Notes: generated by a model not told the origin, from the sequence alone. Counted from the stretch's first letter, positions 30,958-40,287 are shown. The stretch is 64,000 bases of DNA from Urbifossiella limnaea (GCF_007747215.1 NZ_CP036273.1:2216322-2280321), one strand, 5' to 3'. Made by a program: numbers and translations.

Positions 30958-31854
30958 TCAGAGCCAGTCGGTCGCCGCCCAGCGGAACGGGGCGGTCGGG
31001 GCTACCTTACGCTCCCGCAGCGCCACGAACAGGCACGCCGTGATCAGGTCCGCCACCGCCCCCGGGTTCAGCCGGTTCCCGTCCGACCGCAGGTGCCGGT
31101 CCAACTCGACGCCGGCCCGCCGGCCGTCGGCCGAAGAAATCCCGCCCAGGCGTAGCACGTCGGCCGCGCGCCGCTGCACGTCGGCGGCGGCCGCCGCGCC
31201 CGCCTTCCGCGCGATCAGGGTGTCCGGGTACTCGGCCAACCAGTGCAACTGCGCGTCGATCACCGCCGCCTCCACGCACCCGAACCGGCGGAGCGCGTCG
31301 AGAAACGTCGGCACGCCGAAGTCGAACACGTCCGCGAACCCGTTGGCGTACTGGCGGGCCACCAGGTCGCGGTCGGCCGCCAGCGCCATCGCTTCGAGCA
31401 GCGTGATCGTCGGCTCGGCTCGCACGTCGGCTTCGGGGGCGTCGCCGAGGCCGCCGGGGTTCGCCACGCGGATCGCCTCGTACACGTCGCGCGCCGCGGC
31501 CACGCCGCACCGCTCCGTGTTCAGGACGTGGCGCGAGAAGCCCTCGCGGTCCATCGGCGCACCGGGGTGTGCGAGGGGCGTCAGCAGGAGCAGGATGCCG
31601 AGGTTCGTGTTCGACTCGACGACGGCGCGTGTCCGCCGCACGCAGGCCAGGACCGTGCCGCCGACGTCCTCGTAGTCGCCACGGCTGCCGAAGTTCGGCG
31701 TGACGACCGCGGCGCTCAGCAGGAACGACACCGCGTCCGCGTCCCGGAACGCGGCCCCGGGGTGGACGTTGCCGACCTTCCGGGCCATCACCTCCCACAC
31801 GCACGCCGTGGGGATCATCCACTGCGTCGGGTCGTCGAACCGCGGGGCCGTCAC
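30958..31854 (-). CDS. CitG-like (triphosphoribosyl-dephospho-CoA synthase family) protein
   Basis: 298 residues from GTG 31854, which overlaps the RimK-like stop (GTGA) and has GGAGT upstream. The fold signature includes WEVMARKVGNVHPGAAF and NTNLGILLLLTPLAHP. CitG relatives are regular members of H4MPT gene clusters in methylotrophs and planctomycetes, where they are thought to act in cofactor assembly; no citrate lyase gene is nearby. Confidence 0.85.
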   Translation of the reverse strand: MTAPRFDDPTQWMIPTACVWEVMARKVGNVHPGAAFRDADAVSFLLSAAVVTPNFGSRGDYEDVGGTVLACVRRTRAVVESNTNLGILLLLTPLAHPGAPMDREGFSRHVLNTERCGVAAARDVYEAIRVANPGGLGDAPEADVRAEPTITLLEAMALAADRDLVARQYANGFADVFDFGVPTFLDALRRFGCVEAAVIDAQLHWLAEYPDTLIARKAGAAAAADVQRRAADVLRLGGISSADGRRAGVELDRHLRSDGNRLNPGAVADLITACLFVALRERKVAPTAPFRWAATDWL

Positions 31855-32708
31855 CGGTACTCCTCCGTCAGAAAGCGGACCACGTCGGCCGCCACGTCGC
31901 GGCCCGTGACGGCCGCCAACGCCCGCCACCCGGGCACGGCGTTCACCTCGATCACGCTCAGGTCGCCGCCCGGCCCCGGGAGCAGGTCCACGCCCGCGAG
32001 CGGGCAGCCGACGGCCGCCGCCGCCCGCACCGCGAGTGACACCGCTCCGTCACCCAGTTCGACCTGCTCGGCCGTGCCGCCCTGGGCGACGTTGGTCCGC
32101 CAGTCGCCGCGGGCCGTGCGCCGCATCCCGGCGAGCACCTTGCCGCCGACCACGAACGCCCGCAAGTCCCAGCCCGGGTGGCGGACGAAGCCCTGCTGGT
32201 AGATCACCTGCCCGGTGCGGTCGAGGGCGTGAAACGTCCGCCACGCCGTCTCGCGGTCCGTCAGCCGCACCATGCCGCGCCCCTCGGACCCGAACAGCGG
32301 CTTCACCACCACGTCGCCGCCGAGCCGGTCGAACCCGTCCAGTGCGGCATCGGCCGTTTGAGAGACGTGGGTCGGCGGCGTCGGCAGGCCGGCGGCGGCG
32401 AGGCGGGTGCTGGTGAGGTACTTGTCCACGCACGTCTCGACGGCCCGCGGCGGGTTGAGGACGCGCACCCCGGCGGCGACCGCGGCGTGGAGCACGTCCA
32501 TGCGGAAGACGACCTGTTCGAGCGACCCGGCCGGCATGGTGCGGACGAGGGCCGCGTCGAACCCGGCGAGCGGCCCAGGGTGGGTGCCGACGGCCGCGGC
32601 GACGGTGCGGAAGTCCACGGGCTCGGCCGCGTGGCCGAGCTGGCGCGCGGCGCGGACGAGGTCGAGGACGTGCCACCCGCCGCCGCCGGAGAGGACTGCG
32701 ATTCGCAT
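31851..32708 (-). CDS. RimK-like ATP-grasp ligase
   Basis: 285 residues. ATP-grasp core: CVDKYLTSTRLAAAGLPTP, VVVKPLFGSEGRGMVRL and the C-terminal VDLLPGPGG...VIEVNAVPGW metal site. RimK-like ligases add glutamate or similar amino acids; in H4MPT clusters a relative (MptN in archaea) ligates glutamate to the cofactor. That is the likely role here, by context. Confidence 0.85.
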   Translation of the reverse strand: MRIAVLSGGGGWHVLDLVRAARQLGHAAEPVDFRTVAAAVGTHPGPLAGFDAALVRTMPAGSLEQVVFRMDVLHAAVAAGVRVLNPPRAVETCVDKYLTSTRLAAAGLPTPPTHVSQTADAALDGFDRLGGDVVVKPLFGSEGRGMVRLTDRETAWRTFHALDRTGQVIYQQGFVRHPGWDLRAFVVGGKVLAGMRRTARGDWRTNVAQGGTAEQVELGDGAVSLAVRAAAAVGCPLAGVDLLPGPGGDLSVIEVNAVPGWRALAAVTGRDVAADVVRFLTEEYR

Positions 32709-32713
32709 GTCGG

Positions 32714-33289
32714 TTAGGCCGGGGGGGCGCCGGGGCGCGGCGGGGGGAACAGGTCGCCGAGCCGGACGGCGAAGCCCGGTAACACCGCCTCGCCGGGCAT
32801 CACGTCGTTTTCTTCGAAGTCGGTCGTGGTTCGGTCTGGCCGGTAGGCGCGGGCCGTACGGGTGTCCGGGTAAACCACCCATACGAGGCCGACGCCCGCG
32901 GCCCGGTAGTCGTGCAGCTTCTCCTCCAACTCGCCGGCCTTGTCGTTCGGCGACACCACCTCGGCGGCGAAGTCGGGCGCCAGCTTCATGTGCCCCTGGG
33001 GCAACTGCTCGTCCGGCAGACGGCCGAACCGCACGGCCGACACGTCGGGGTAGCGGACGTTCCCGCGGGGGAAGCAGTCGAACCCGGCGTCGGCGTGAAA
33101 CACCCAGCCGTACCGTTGGGCGGTGGCGTACTCCAGGAGCCGGGCGTACAGGATGCCGCCGATCCAGCTGGAAATCGAGCCCGTGTGGCGCTCCTTCAGG
33201 CACCCGTTCACCAGCTCGTACCGCGAGTTGTCGGCCAGCTTCTCGAACTCCTCGGCGGCCAGCCGCGGCGGGTGGGCCAGCACGTTCAT
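32714..33289 (-). CDS. Uma2 family (DUF820) putative restriction-like endonuclease
   Basis: 191 residues. RYELVNGCLKERHTGSISSW at the N-terminus and LAPDFAAEVVSPNDKAGELE followed by KLHDYRAAGVGLVWVVYP match the Uma2/DUF820 PD-(D/E)XK-like fold, which is highly expanded in planctomycetes and cyanobacteria with unknown targets. It interrupts the H4MPT operon between Mch and the RimK-like gene, so it is probably a later insertion. Confidence 0.85.
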   Translation of the reverse strand: MNVLAHPPRLAAEEFEKLADNSRYELVNGCLKERHTGSISSWIGGILYARLLEYATAQRYGWVFHADAGFDCFPRGNVRYPDVSAVRFGRLPDEQLPQGHMKLAPDFAAEVVSPNDKAGELEEKLHDYRAAGVGLVWVVYPDTRTARAYRPDRTTTDFEENDVMPGEAVLPGFAVRLGDLFPPPRPGAPPA

Positions 33290-33329
33290 GGGATGCCTCC
33301 GTAGCGATTCCGACGACGCGAGTCGTGTC

Positions 33330-34265
33330 TCACTCCAGACCGAACGACTTCCGCACCAGCCCCGGCTCGCTGCGGCCGAAGCGGTGGCAGCGGCCCGTCT
33401 TCAGGTTGCGGAACTCCACCTCCGCCGGGGCGAACAGCAGCGGGTCGATCTTGTAGAAGTCCCCGTACCGGGCAAACAGCTCGGCGAATGGTGCCCCGTG
33501 GTCCGGCGACGCCGCCGACGGCACCTTCGGCCCCAGCGCCGCCAGTTGTTCGTCGTCGGCCCGCACCCACAGCGTGACCGCGCCGCCGTACAGGATGGCG
33601 TCGTTGGTGCGGCCGATGGCGGTGATCTCGTCCGGCGACACCGGCGGCAGCGGCGCCGTGCCGTACCCGCTCACCACCTGCGCCACGTCGAACTTCAGCT
33701 CGTGCAGCTTGTGCAGCGCCGTCTCCACCGACCGCGCCACCACCTGCACCGTCCCCGCCAGGCTCGACGCCGGCGCCACCAGGAGCGTCAGCGACTCCGC
33801 ACACTCCGGCAGCTTGGAGACGAGGTGCGCGATCACGTCCTCGGTCGGGTGCTTGCGCGTCTCCAGCACGCCGACGGCGACGCGGGCCTCTTCCTTGCCG
33901 GGGATGTGTTGGAACAGTTCCTCCCGCGCCGCGAGTGCCCGCATCGGCCCGGAGCCCATGGCGAAGAACTTGCCGACGGACACCTGCCAACCGGCGTACT
34001 GCGACGCGAGGCACGCCCGCACCGGGTCGTCGGTGGTCACCTGCACGGCCGGGCCGCCGAGGACGGTGCCCGGCACGTAGGCCACGTCGCCCAGGTCGGC
34101 GAGGCAGACGCGCGCCATCGCCAGCCCGGCGCCGAGGCTGCCGGTGACGGCCCCGCCGCAGTCGATGACGCGGGCGCCGCCGACCTTGCTCACGGCGACG
34201 CGGTAGCGGTCGGCGTTCCGTTCCAGCTCGTCGGCGACGGCGAGGGCACGGTCGTTCAGTGTCAT
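33330..34265 (-). CDS. mch: Methenyltetrahydromethanopterin cyclohydrolase
   Basis: 311 residues from ATG 34265 (overlaps the ATP-grasp stop as ATGA). Matches Mch over its length: GGAVTGSLGAGLAMARVCLA, FFAMGSGPMRALAAREEL and VVSGYGTAPLPPV. It interconverts methenyl-H4MPT and formyl-H4MPT in the tetrahydromethanopterin-linked C1 pathway, known from methylotrophs and from planctomycetes such as Gemmata. It identifies the operon's theme and guides assignment of its neighbours. Confidence 0.93.
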   Translation of the reverse strand: MTLNDRALAVADELERNADRYRVAVSKVGGARVIDCGGAVTGSLGAGLAMARVCLADLGDVAYVPGTVLGGPAVQVTTDDPVRACLASQYAGWQVSVGKFFAMGSGPMRALAAREELFQHIPGKEEARVAVGVLETRKHPTEDVIAHLVSKLPECAESLTLLVAPASSLAGTVQVVARSVETALHKLHELKFDVAQVVSGYGTAPLPPVSPDEITAIGRTNDAILYGGAVTLWVRADDEQLAALGPKVPSAASPDHGAPFAELFARYGDFYKIDPLLFAPAEVEFRNLKTGRCHRFGRSEPGLVRKSFGLE

Positions 34266-35428
34266 CGGGAGTGCTCCGCGGCGAAGATGCGGTCCAGGTC
34301 CGCCGCCCGTGATTGTAACCGGCGGCGGACATCGGCGGCGGACGAACCGCCTTCCATTAGCGTGAACACGGGCCAGCCGGGTTCGATCGTGCTGCCCGCG
34401 GCGGGCACGTCGGCGAAGGTGGGGAGGCTCCACGGGTCGAACGGGCCCCCGCGGTCGTCCCAAGGTCCGTGCGCGGGGAACACGAACCGGCGGGGGGCGT
34501 AATAGACCGCCTTCCCGAAGCCGCGGTGTCGCGGGTCGCGGCGGACGGGCCAATCGCCCAACGGAGCCCCAAATGCGGTGGCGTGGTCGAGCATCACGGC
34601 TCGCCCGGTGGCGTGCTCGATCACCTCGACGGAGCCGGTGTAGCGCGGGTTCACTTCGACCGGCCACGCCACGCCGGCGGCGTCGATAATGAAATCAACG
34701 CCGAATAACCCGACGAGCCCGCCGGCCCACGCGAGCGCGCTACCGAAGCGGCCGAGGGTGTCGGCGGTCGCAGCCGGCAGTTCGACCGGGCCGACGCTGC
34801 CGCCGTACCGGAAGACGCCCGCGTTAAGCCAGCCGACGTTGTTGAGTTGCTCCGTCACCCCGAGCAACCGAACCGCTGCGGCGCTGGCGACGAACACGGC
34901 CGACATCGGCACGCCGGTCACGGACTCCTGGAGGTAGTGCTGGCCGGCGTCGGGTACTGGGTCGGCAGGGTGGAACGGACGGATGCCGTAGCCCCCGGCG
35001 CCGCGGACCGGCTTCACGAGCCAGGTGCCGTCCGCGGGCGTCGCGTCGCCAGGAAGTACACGCGGCACCCGCACCGCGTCGCCTTCCGCGGACCACCACA
35101 CCTCGCCCATGAACAACGGGTCGCGGACGCGCTCCAGCACCGCCGGCGGGTTCCCCCACAGCGGCCGCCGTGCGGCCAGCTCGGCGACCACGTCGGGGTA
35201 GTTCTCCAGGCCGCCGGTGTAGAGCACGGGGCCGGGGGGGAACTGCTCCGCGAGCGCGGGCATACCGCGCGGGTACTCAGCGGACGGGCAGCGGGCGGCC
35301 GGCGCGTACAGGTCGCGGTCGGTGAACAGGTCCACGGCCCACGCCGGGTAGCCGGCGCGGGCGAGCGAGTGGACCGCCGCGCGGGCCGACGCCCCGACCA
35401 CGCCGACGATTGGTTTCGGATCGCTCAT
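34262..35428 (-). CDS. ATP-grasp protein of the H4MPT cluster
   Basis: 388 residues. N-terminal Rossmann-like part (VGVVGASARAAVHSLARAGY), ATP-grasp core (GTWLVKPVRGAGGYGIRPF; FGVDFIIDAAGVAWPVEVNP). This type of ATP-grasp protein travels with Mch in planctomycetes and methylotrophs. First gene of the six-gene operon. Odd point: its ATG lies only 8 bp after a strong 28-bp palindrome, leaving no visible ribosome-binding site. Confidence 0.85.
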   Translation of the reverse strand: MSDPKPIVGVVGASARAAVHSLARAGYPAWAVDLFTDRDLYAPAARCPSAEYPRGMPALAEQFPPGPVLYTGGLENYPDVVAELAARRPLWGNPPAVLERVRDPLFMGEVWWSAEGDAVRVPRVLPGDATPADGTWLVKPVRGAGGYGIRPFHPADPVPDAGQHYLQESVTGVPMSAVFVASAAAVRLLGVTEQLNNVGWLNAGVFRYGGSVGPVELPAATADTLGRFGSALAWAGGLVGLFGVDFIIDAAGVAWPVEVNPRYTGSVEVIEHATGRAVMLDHATAFGAPLGDWPVRRDPRHRGFGKAVYYAPRRFVFPAHGPWDDRGGPFDPWSLPTFADVPAAGSTIEPGWPVFTLMEGGSSAADVRRRLQSRAADLDRIFAAEHSR

Positions 35429-35436
35429 GACGAAGA

Positions 35437-35464
35437 AAGCCCGGGGACGGCCGTCCCCGGGCTT
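35437..35464 (-). terminator. 28-bp palindrome between spermidine-synthase-like gene and ATP-grasp gene
   Basis: AAGCCCGGGGACGG (35437-35450) and its exact complement (35451-35464) form a 14-bp stem. On the minus strand it is followed by TCTTCG. It lies after the stop at 35490 and probably ends that transcript, and it sits almost on top of the next start codon. Confidence 0.6.
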
Positions 35465-35489
35465 CGTGGGTGTCATCCTACCCGGGCCG

Positions 35490-38400
35490 CTACTCGGTGA
35501 TCGGCGTCGGGAGGCCGAACATCTTCCGCACGCTCTGCACCTGCTTGATCATGATGACCCGCAGCACGTCCGAGTAGTCGTCGGTCCACAGCGGCACGTC
35601 CTTGAGCACCTTCAGCTCGTGGAACATCTGGCCGTAGATGTACCCGGTCAGCGCCCCGAGCGTCGCGTCCGGGCCGGTCTTGCCCGCGTCGCGCATTCGC
35701 ATCGCCATCTGGTACAGCTGCGCCGCCTGGGGGCCTTCGCGGATGTTCATCTGCGTCAGCGTGATCTTGTCCGGCTCGGGGCCGCCCCACTCGCCCTTGA
35801 TGGCCTCCAGCGCGTTCTTGTCCGCGCCGTACTTGTTGAGCAGGAACACCAGCGGCTCGTTGCGGGTGCCGAACGCCTTGGCCTGGTCCACGGCCGACTT
35901 GCCGAGCACGCCTAGGTCGGCCTCCGAGCGGGCCAGCACGCACCAGCTCGACGCCGTCTTGCCCGGCCGGTTCTCGCTGTCGTCGTTCCACACCCGGGCC
36001 TTCAGGCCGAGGGCGTCGGCGATCCCCGCGACCACCGGCTCCAGCCGGACGTACTTGTTGGAGATGTGCAGGGCCAGGAGGCCGTGGTCGGTCACCTTCG
36101 TCATGTACATCTCGACCGCCTCCTTGGTGAGGAGGTGGACCGGGATGGCGTCCGAGCTGAAGGCGTCCACGAGGAGGAGCGAGTACTTCCGCTCGTTGTA
36201 GTCGCGGAGCTTCAGCCGGGCGTCGCCCATGCGGAAGTCGATGATGCCGCCGCGGTCGCGGGCGCCCTGCACGTAGGTGATCGGCCCCATCAGCGGCTCG
36301 GGCACGGCGGCGGCGCCGGCGGCCTTGGCCTCGTCGATCTCCTTCTGGTTCATCACCATCCACGGCGTCTCGACGATCTTCCGGACGGCCGGGTCGATCT
36401 CGTAGAAGTCGAGCTCCTGCCCGCGGAGGGCGTAGCACGACGCCGACCCGGTGCCGAGGCCGACCATCGCCATCTTGTCGGAGGCGGGGTTGCGGCCCTC
36501 CTCGATGGCCCGCATGCGGGTCTGCCACACCATCGCCCCCACGGGGCCGGTGCGGTGGTAGTACGTCAGCGGCTCCTGCCGCGGGTCCCACCGGTTCAGG
36601 GCGCCTTCGACGGCCAGCACGTCCCACGGGGTGAACACGCCGAACACGATCGGGGCGTCGGCCCGGACGATGTAGTACTCGTTGATCTGCGTGCCGTGGA
36701 GCGTGGTGCCGTGGACGAGCCGGGTGAAGTACCCGCGGGACTCGACCTTCAGGATGCCGAAGAAGCTGCGGTCGGTGTAGACGATGGACTCGTTCTGGGC
36801 CTCGCGGATGTGGTGGACGCCGAGGATGGCGGCCACCGACAGGGCGAACCGGGCCGGCCGGTCGACGAAGAAGAAGCACGCCATCACCGGCGGGCCGAAC
36901 GCCAGGATCGCCGCCGCCTTCGGCTCGTCCACGTCCATCCACTTCAGCCACGACGCGATCCGCTGCGACATCCAGTAGAACCAGCTCCCCTCCTCGCCGC
37001 GGGTGTCGTGGCAGTACGACGTGAACCAGATGAGGCAGGCCATCGTGATCGGCACCGCCACGTCCAGGGCGGTGCGGAAGTCGGTCTTCTTGGCCGACTC
37101 GGAGAACTGCGCCATCGGCAGCTCCTCCGGGTTCTCCGACGCCTGGTACTGGGCCACCTGCAACCGCCGCCAGAAGAACATCACCGCCCACGCCGGGATG
37201 AGCGCCACCAGGTACCAGTAGGTCACCAGCTTGCCGGTCTCCAGCATCATCTTGAACAGCATGTAACTCAGCCCGAGGCAGACCCCGTACACGGCGGCGG
37301 CGATGGCCGCGGTGGCCAGCCACTCGGACACGTCGCTCCGCGTGCCGGTCAGCTTCGGGAACAGCTTGCCGGCGGTGCGGGCGGCCTGGACGCCGAACAG
37401 CGGCACCATGCCGCACGCGAACACGATCGTGGTCGGGTACTCGTGGGCGTAGGTGAACACGAGCGGGGCGAAGATGCCGTTGAACATGCCGCCCAACATG
37501 CCGCCGACGGACATCCACACGAAGTACTGCGTCAGGTGCGTCACGTCCTTCGGCCGGTCGCGGGCCAGCTCGTAGTGGCACATCAGGGCGGCGAAGAAGA
37601 ACGCCCCGATGTGGATGGCCAGCGTCAGGGCCACGCGGTTGCCGGTGATGCCCGACACGAGCACGAACACCAGCACCAGCAGCATGATCGGGGCGAGGTT
37701 GCCGAGCACCACCCGGAACCACGGCGGGACCAGCGTGCTGAACGAGATGATGAACGTCACCAGGTACAGCGCCAGCGGGATGACCCACAGCAGCGGGATG
37801 CTGGCGATGTCGGTGGACATGTGGAACGTCACGGCGAGCATGAAGCTGCTCGGCACGAACGCCAGCAGCACCCACTTGGCGATCCGCAGCGGGCTCGGCG
37901 GCGGCTCGGCGTTCACGTCCAGGGCGCCGGGCTTGTTCGACTTCACGGGGCCGTTCCCGTTCTTGCTACCCGGGGGCACGCCGATCGGGTTGGCGGCCGC
38001 CCGGCCGCAGGCGACGATGAGCACGGCCAGGATGGCGAACCCGACGGCGAACAGCCACGCCTGCCCGTTGATCGTCATGTACGGTTCGATGAACAGCGGG
38101 TAGCCGAGGAGCGACACCAGGCTGCCGACGTTCGACGCGGCGTACAGGAAGTACGGGTCGCGGCTCGACGGGTGGCCGGTGAACGAGAACCACCGCTGGA
38201 GGAGCGGGGCGCTGGTGCTGGCCACGAAGAACGGCACGCCGATCGCGACCGCGAGGAGTGCCAGCACGGCGAAGAACGGGTTGGCCCCGTCGGTCGGGGC
38301 GAGGCCCTCGGCGACGGCGATGGGGGTGTGCCGGGTGCCGAACGCGACCGACAGGACGAACGCGGCGATGGCCGTGAGAAGTACGAGCGAGTGGAGCCAG

Positions 38401-38606
38401 CCCTGCTTCGCCGGCTCATGCCGGGTGCTCATCCAGTGGGCGTACAGGTATCCGAGCAGCAGCAGCACCTGGAAGAACACCATACAGGCGTTCCACACCG
38501 CCGGGCTGCCGCCGAGGAGCGGGAGGATCATCTTCCCGACCATCGGCTGCACCATAAAGAGCAGCGAGGCGCTGATGAACAACGTGACGGCGAACAACAG
38601 TGGCAC
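35490..38606 (-). CDS. Fused membrane transporter / spermidine-synthase-like protein
   Basis: 1038 residues. Residues 1-210 and 240-600 contain many hydrophobic segments (about 12-14 membrane helices), separated by a hydrophilic linker (residues 210-240). Residues about 620-1038 carry a spermidine-synthase-like methyltransferase fold with MAMVGLGTGSASCYALRGQE and DFYEIDP (SAM-site acidic residue). This is the fused MFS/spermidine-synthase family common in planctomycetes; neither the product nor transport has been shown. The usual ~800-residue members are shorter. Confidence 0.88.
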   Translation of the reverse strand: MPLLFAVTLFISASLLFMVQPMVGKMILPLLGGSPAVWNACMVFFQVLLLLGYLYAHWMSTRHEPAKQGWLHSLVLLTAIAAFVLSVAFGTRHTPIAVAEGLAPTDGANPFFAVLALLAVAIGVPFFVASTSAPLLQRWFSFTGHPSSRDPYFLYAASNVGSLVSLLGYPLFIEPYMTINGQAWLFAVGFAILAVLIVACGRAAANPIGVPPGSKNGNGPVKSNKPGALDVNAEPPPSPLRIAKWVLLAFVPSSFMLAVTFHMSTDIASIPLLWVIPLALYLVTFIISFSTLVPPWFRVVLGNLAPIMLLVLVFVLVSGITGNRVALTLAIHIGAFFFAALMCHYELARDRPKDVTHLTQYFVWMSVGGMLGGMFNGIFAPLVFTYAHEYPTTIVFACGMVPLFGVQAARTAGKLFPKLTGTRSDVSEWLATAAIAAAVYGVCLGLSYMLFKMMLETGKLVTYWYLVALIPAWAVMFFWRRLQVAQYQASENPEELPMAQFSESAKKTDFRTALDVAVPITMACLIWFTSYCHDTRGEEGSWFYWMSQRIASWLKWMDVDEPKAAAILAFGPPVMACFFFVDRPARFALSVAAILGVHHIREAQNESIVYTDRSFFGILKVESRGYFTRLVHGTTLHGTQINEYYIVRADAPIVFGVFTPWDVLAVEGALNRWDPRQEPLTYYHRTGPVGAMVWQTRMRAIEEGRNPASDKMAMVGLGTGSASCYALRGQELDFYEIDPAVRKIVETPWMVMNQKEIDEAKAAGAAAVPEPLMGPITYVQGARDRGGIIDFRMGDARLKLRDYNERKYSLLLVDAFSSDAIPVHLLTKEAVEMYMTKVTDHGLLALHISNKYVRLEPVVAGIADALGLKARVWNDDSENRPGKTASSWCVLARSEADLGVLGKSAVDQAKAFGTRNEPLVFLLNKYGADKNALEAIKGEWGGPEPDKITLTQMNIREGPQAAQLYQMAMRMRDAGKTGPDATLGALTGYIYGQMFHELKVLKDVPLWTDDYSDVLRVIMIKQVQSVRKMFGLPTPITE

Positions 38607-38740
38607 GGGGCGGCTCCGGGTGCGGATCGCGGGTGCGCGACAGCGGCTATCGGGTGGGTTGTATCGACGCCGCGGGCCGTCGGGTAGTTCCGGCGGCGGG
38701 GCGGGGTGGAAATGCGTCTGACGTGTTACGAACGGTCGCC

Positions 38741-38799
38741 GAGCCGGCCCCGTGAGGGGTCGGGTCGCCGGGCGGTCCGACCCCTCACGGGGCCGGCTC
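38741..38799. terminator. 23-bp-stem hairpin
   Basis: GAGCCGGCCCCGTGAGGGG (38741 onward, arm to 38763) pairs perfectly with 38777-38799 around a 13-nt loop. It lies between the start of the spermidine-synthase-like gene (38606) and the end of the NYN gene (38815), both on the minus strand, so it likely terminates the NYN transcript. Confidence 0.6.
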
Positions 38800-38814
38800 G
38801 CCTGTGGGATTCAG

Positions 38815-40188
38815 TCAGTCGTTAAGGCCGGCCGAGAAATCGTCGTCGTCCACCGGCGGCTTCGGCTTCGGCGGCGGCGCTTCGGCGGCGGGCTCCGCCG
38901 GCTTCCGCCGCGACCCGCCGCGCCGCGCCGCCGGCTTCGCGGCCGGCTCCGAAGGTGGCGCGTCCGCCTTCGGTGCCGCCGGCTTCGCGGCCGTGCGGCC
39001 GCCCGCCCGCGCCGGCGGCCGCCCCGCGGGCTTCGCGGGCGCCGCCGGGGCCGGCGGTGGCGCCGTTGCAGGGGCCTTCCGCGGGGCGTAGCTCGGTATC
39101 TCGTCCACGTCGTCGAGCGGGTCGAACTCGTCCACGAGCGCCCGACCGAGGGGCCGATCGTCGACCGGCTTGGCAGGCGGCGCGGCGGCCGGCGGGCGGA
39201 CCGGTCGCGGCGCCGGCTGACGTGCCGCGGGCGAGGCGGGCGGTTGCGCCGGGCGAGCGGGCGGGGCGGGTGATTGCGCCGGGCGAGCGGGCGGGGCGGG
39301 CTCCCGACCCGCGTCCCGCGCCGGGCCGACCGGCCCCGCCTGCCGCCGCGGCTCCGCCGCGGGGCGCGGGCCGCCGTTGGCCGGCGCCGCGGGCCGGCCG
39401 CCGGGGACGGGGCCGCCCTGCATTTCGAGGCCGAACCGCGTCACGATGTACATGCCGCTCGTCTTGTGCTTGTCGAGCTCGACCAGCCCGCTCTTCTCGG
39501 CGTCCTCCAGCAGCTCGCTGAAGGCGCGGTAGCCGTAATAGCCTTCGTTGAACGACGGCTTCTTCCGCTTCATCGTCTCCTTGACCATGGACGAATAGAT
39601 CACGTCCTTGTTCTCCCGCCGCAGCGCCAGCAGCGAGTCCAGCAGCAGGGCGAAGCCCTTGCGCTTCTTCTCCGGGATGCTCTCGTTCACGCCCGTCGGG
39701 ATGATCGGGGCGCGGTCCAGGTCCTCGTAGTAGATGAACTCGTCGCAGTTGTCGCGGAGCAGGTCGGAGGTGGCGTCCACCAGCCCGAGGCCGATGACGT
39801 GCTTGCCCAACTCCTTCAGCTTCGACACCAGCGGCGAGAAGTCGCTGTCGCCGGACACGATGCAGAACGTGTCGATGTGGTCCTTCGAGTACGCCAGGTC
39901 GATGGCGTCCACCACGAGGCGGATGTCGGCGGAGTTCTTGCCGGACACGCCGCGGCGGGGGATCTCGATCAACTCGATGGCGGCCTCGTGGAGCGCGCCC
40001 GTGTAGGCGCCGAACCGCGACCAGTCGGCGTACGCCTTCTTGCAGACGATCTTCCCCTTCTCGACGAGGCGCTCGAGCACCTTGCCGATCTCGAACCGGT
40101 CGCGCCGGCCGTTGAAGCCGAGGCCCATGTTCTCGAAGTCGATGAAGACGGCGAGTGATCGCTCGCCGTCCGCGCGGTGCGATTTCAT
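38815..40188 (-). CDS. NYN-domain (LabA/DUF88) protein with OST-HTH-like region
   Basis: 457 residues from ATG 40188. Residues 10-165 are a NYN/PIN-like nuclease domain (AVFIDFENM, then SGDSDFSPLV with conserved acidic residues). A winged-helix, LOTUS-like region follows at about 190-265 (KRKKPSFNEGYYGYRAFSEL). The last 190 residues are a Pro/Ala/Arg low-complexity tail with short tandem repeats (PPARPAQ). NYN proteins are RNA-processing enzymes; the tail may bind RNA or partners. Confidence 0.87.
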   Translation of the reverse strand: MKSHRADGERSLAVFIDFENMGLGFNGRRDRFEIGKVLERLVEKGKIVCKKAYADWSRFGAYTGALHEAAIELIEIPRRGVSGKNSADIRLVVDAIDLAYSKDHIDTFCIVSGDSDFSPLVSKLKELGKHVIGLGLVDATSDLLRDNCDEFIYYEDLDRAPIIPTGVNESIPEKKRKGFALLLDSLLALRRENKDVIYSSMVKETMKRKKPSFNEGYYGYRAFSELLEDAEKSGLVELDKHKTSGMYIVTRFGLEMQGGPVPGGRPAAPANGGPRPAAEPRRQAGPVGPARDAGREPAPPARPAQSPAPPARPAQPPASPAARQPAPRPVRPPAAAPPAKPVDDRPLGRALVDEFDPLDDVDEIPSYAPRKAPATAPPPAPAAPAKPAGRPPARAGGRTAAKPAAPKADAPPSEPAAKPAARRGGSRRKPAEPAAEAPPPKPKPPVDDDDFSAGLND

Positions 40189-40287
40189 GCTGGTATTGTG
40201 CGAAATACCGGCGGGGTTTGCCACGCCGGCCCGGCGGAGTTGGCCGGTCGGGGAAGGGCGGGGGGCGGAATAACCCGCCAGACCGGC

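Noticed and set aside
39240-39310. CRISPR-like or intergenic tandem repeat
   Set aside because: The 30-bp repeats lie in frame in the Pro/Ala-rich tail of the NYN protein and encode PPARPAQ units. No spacers or cas genes exist.
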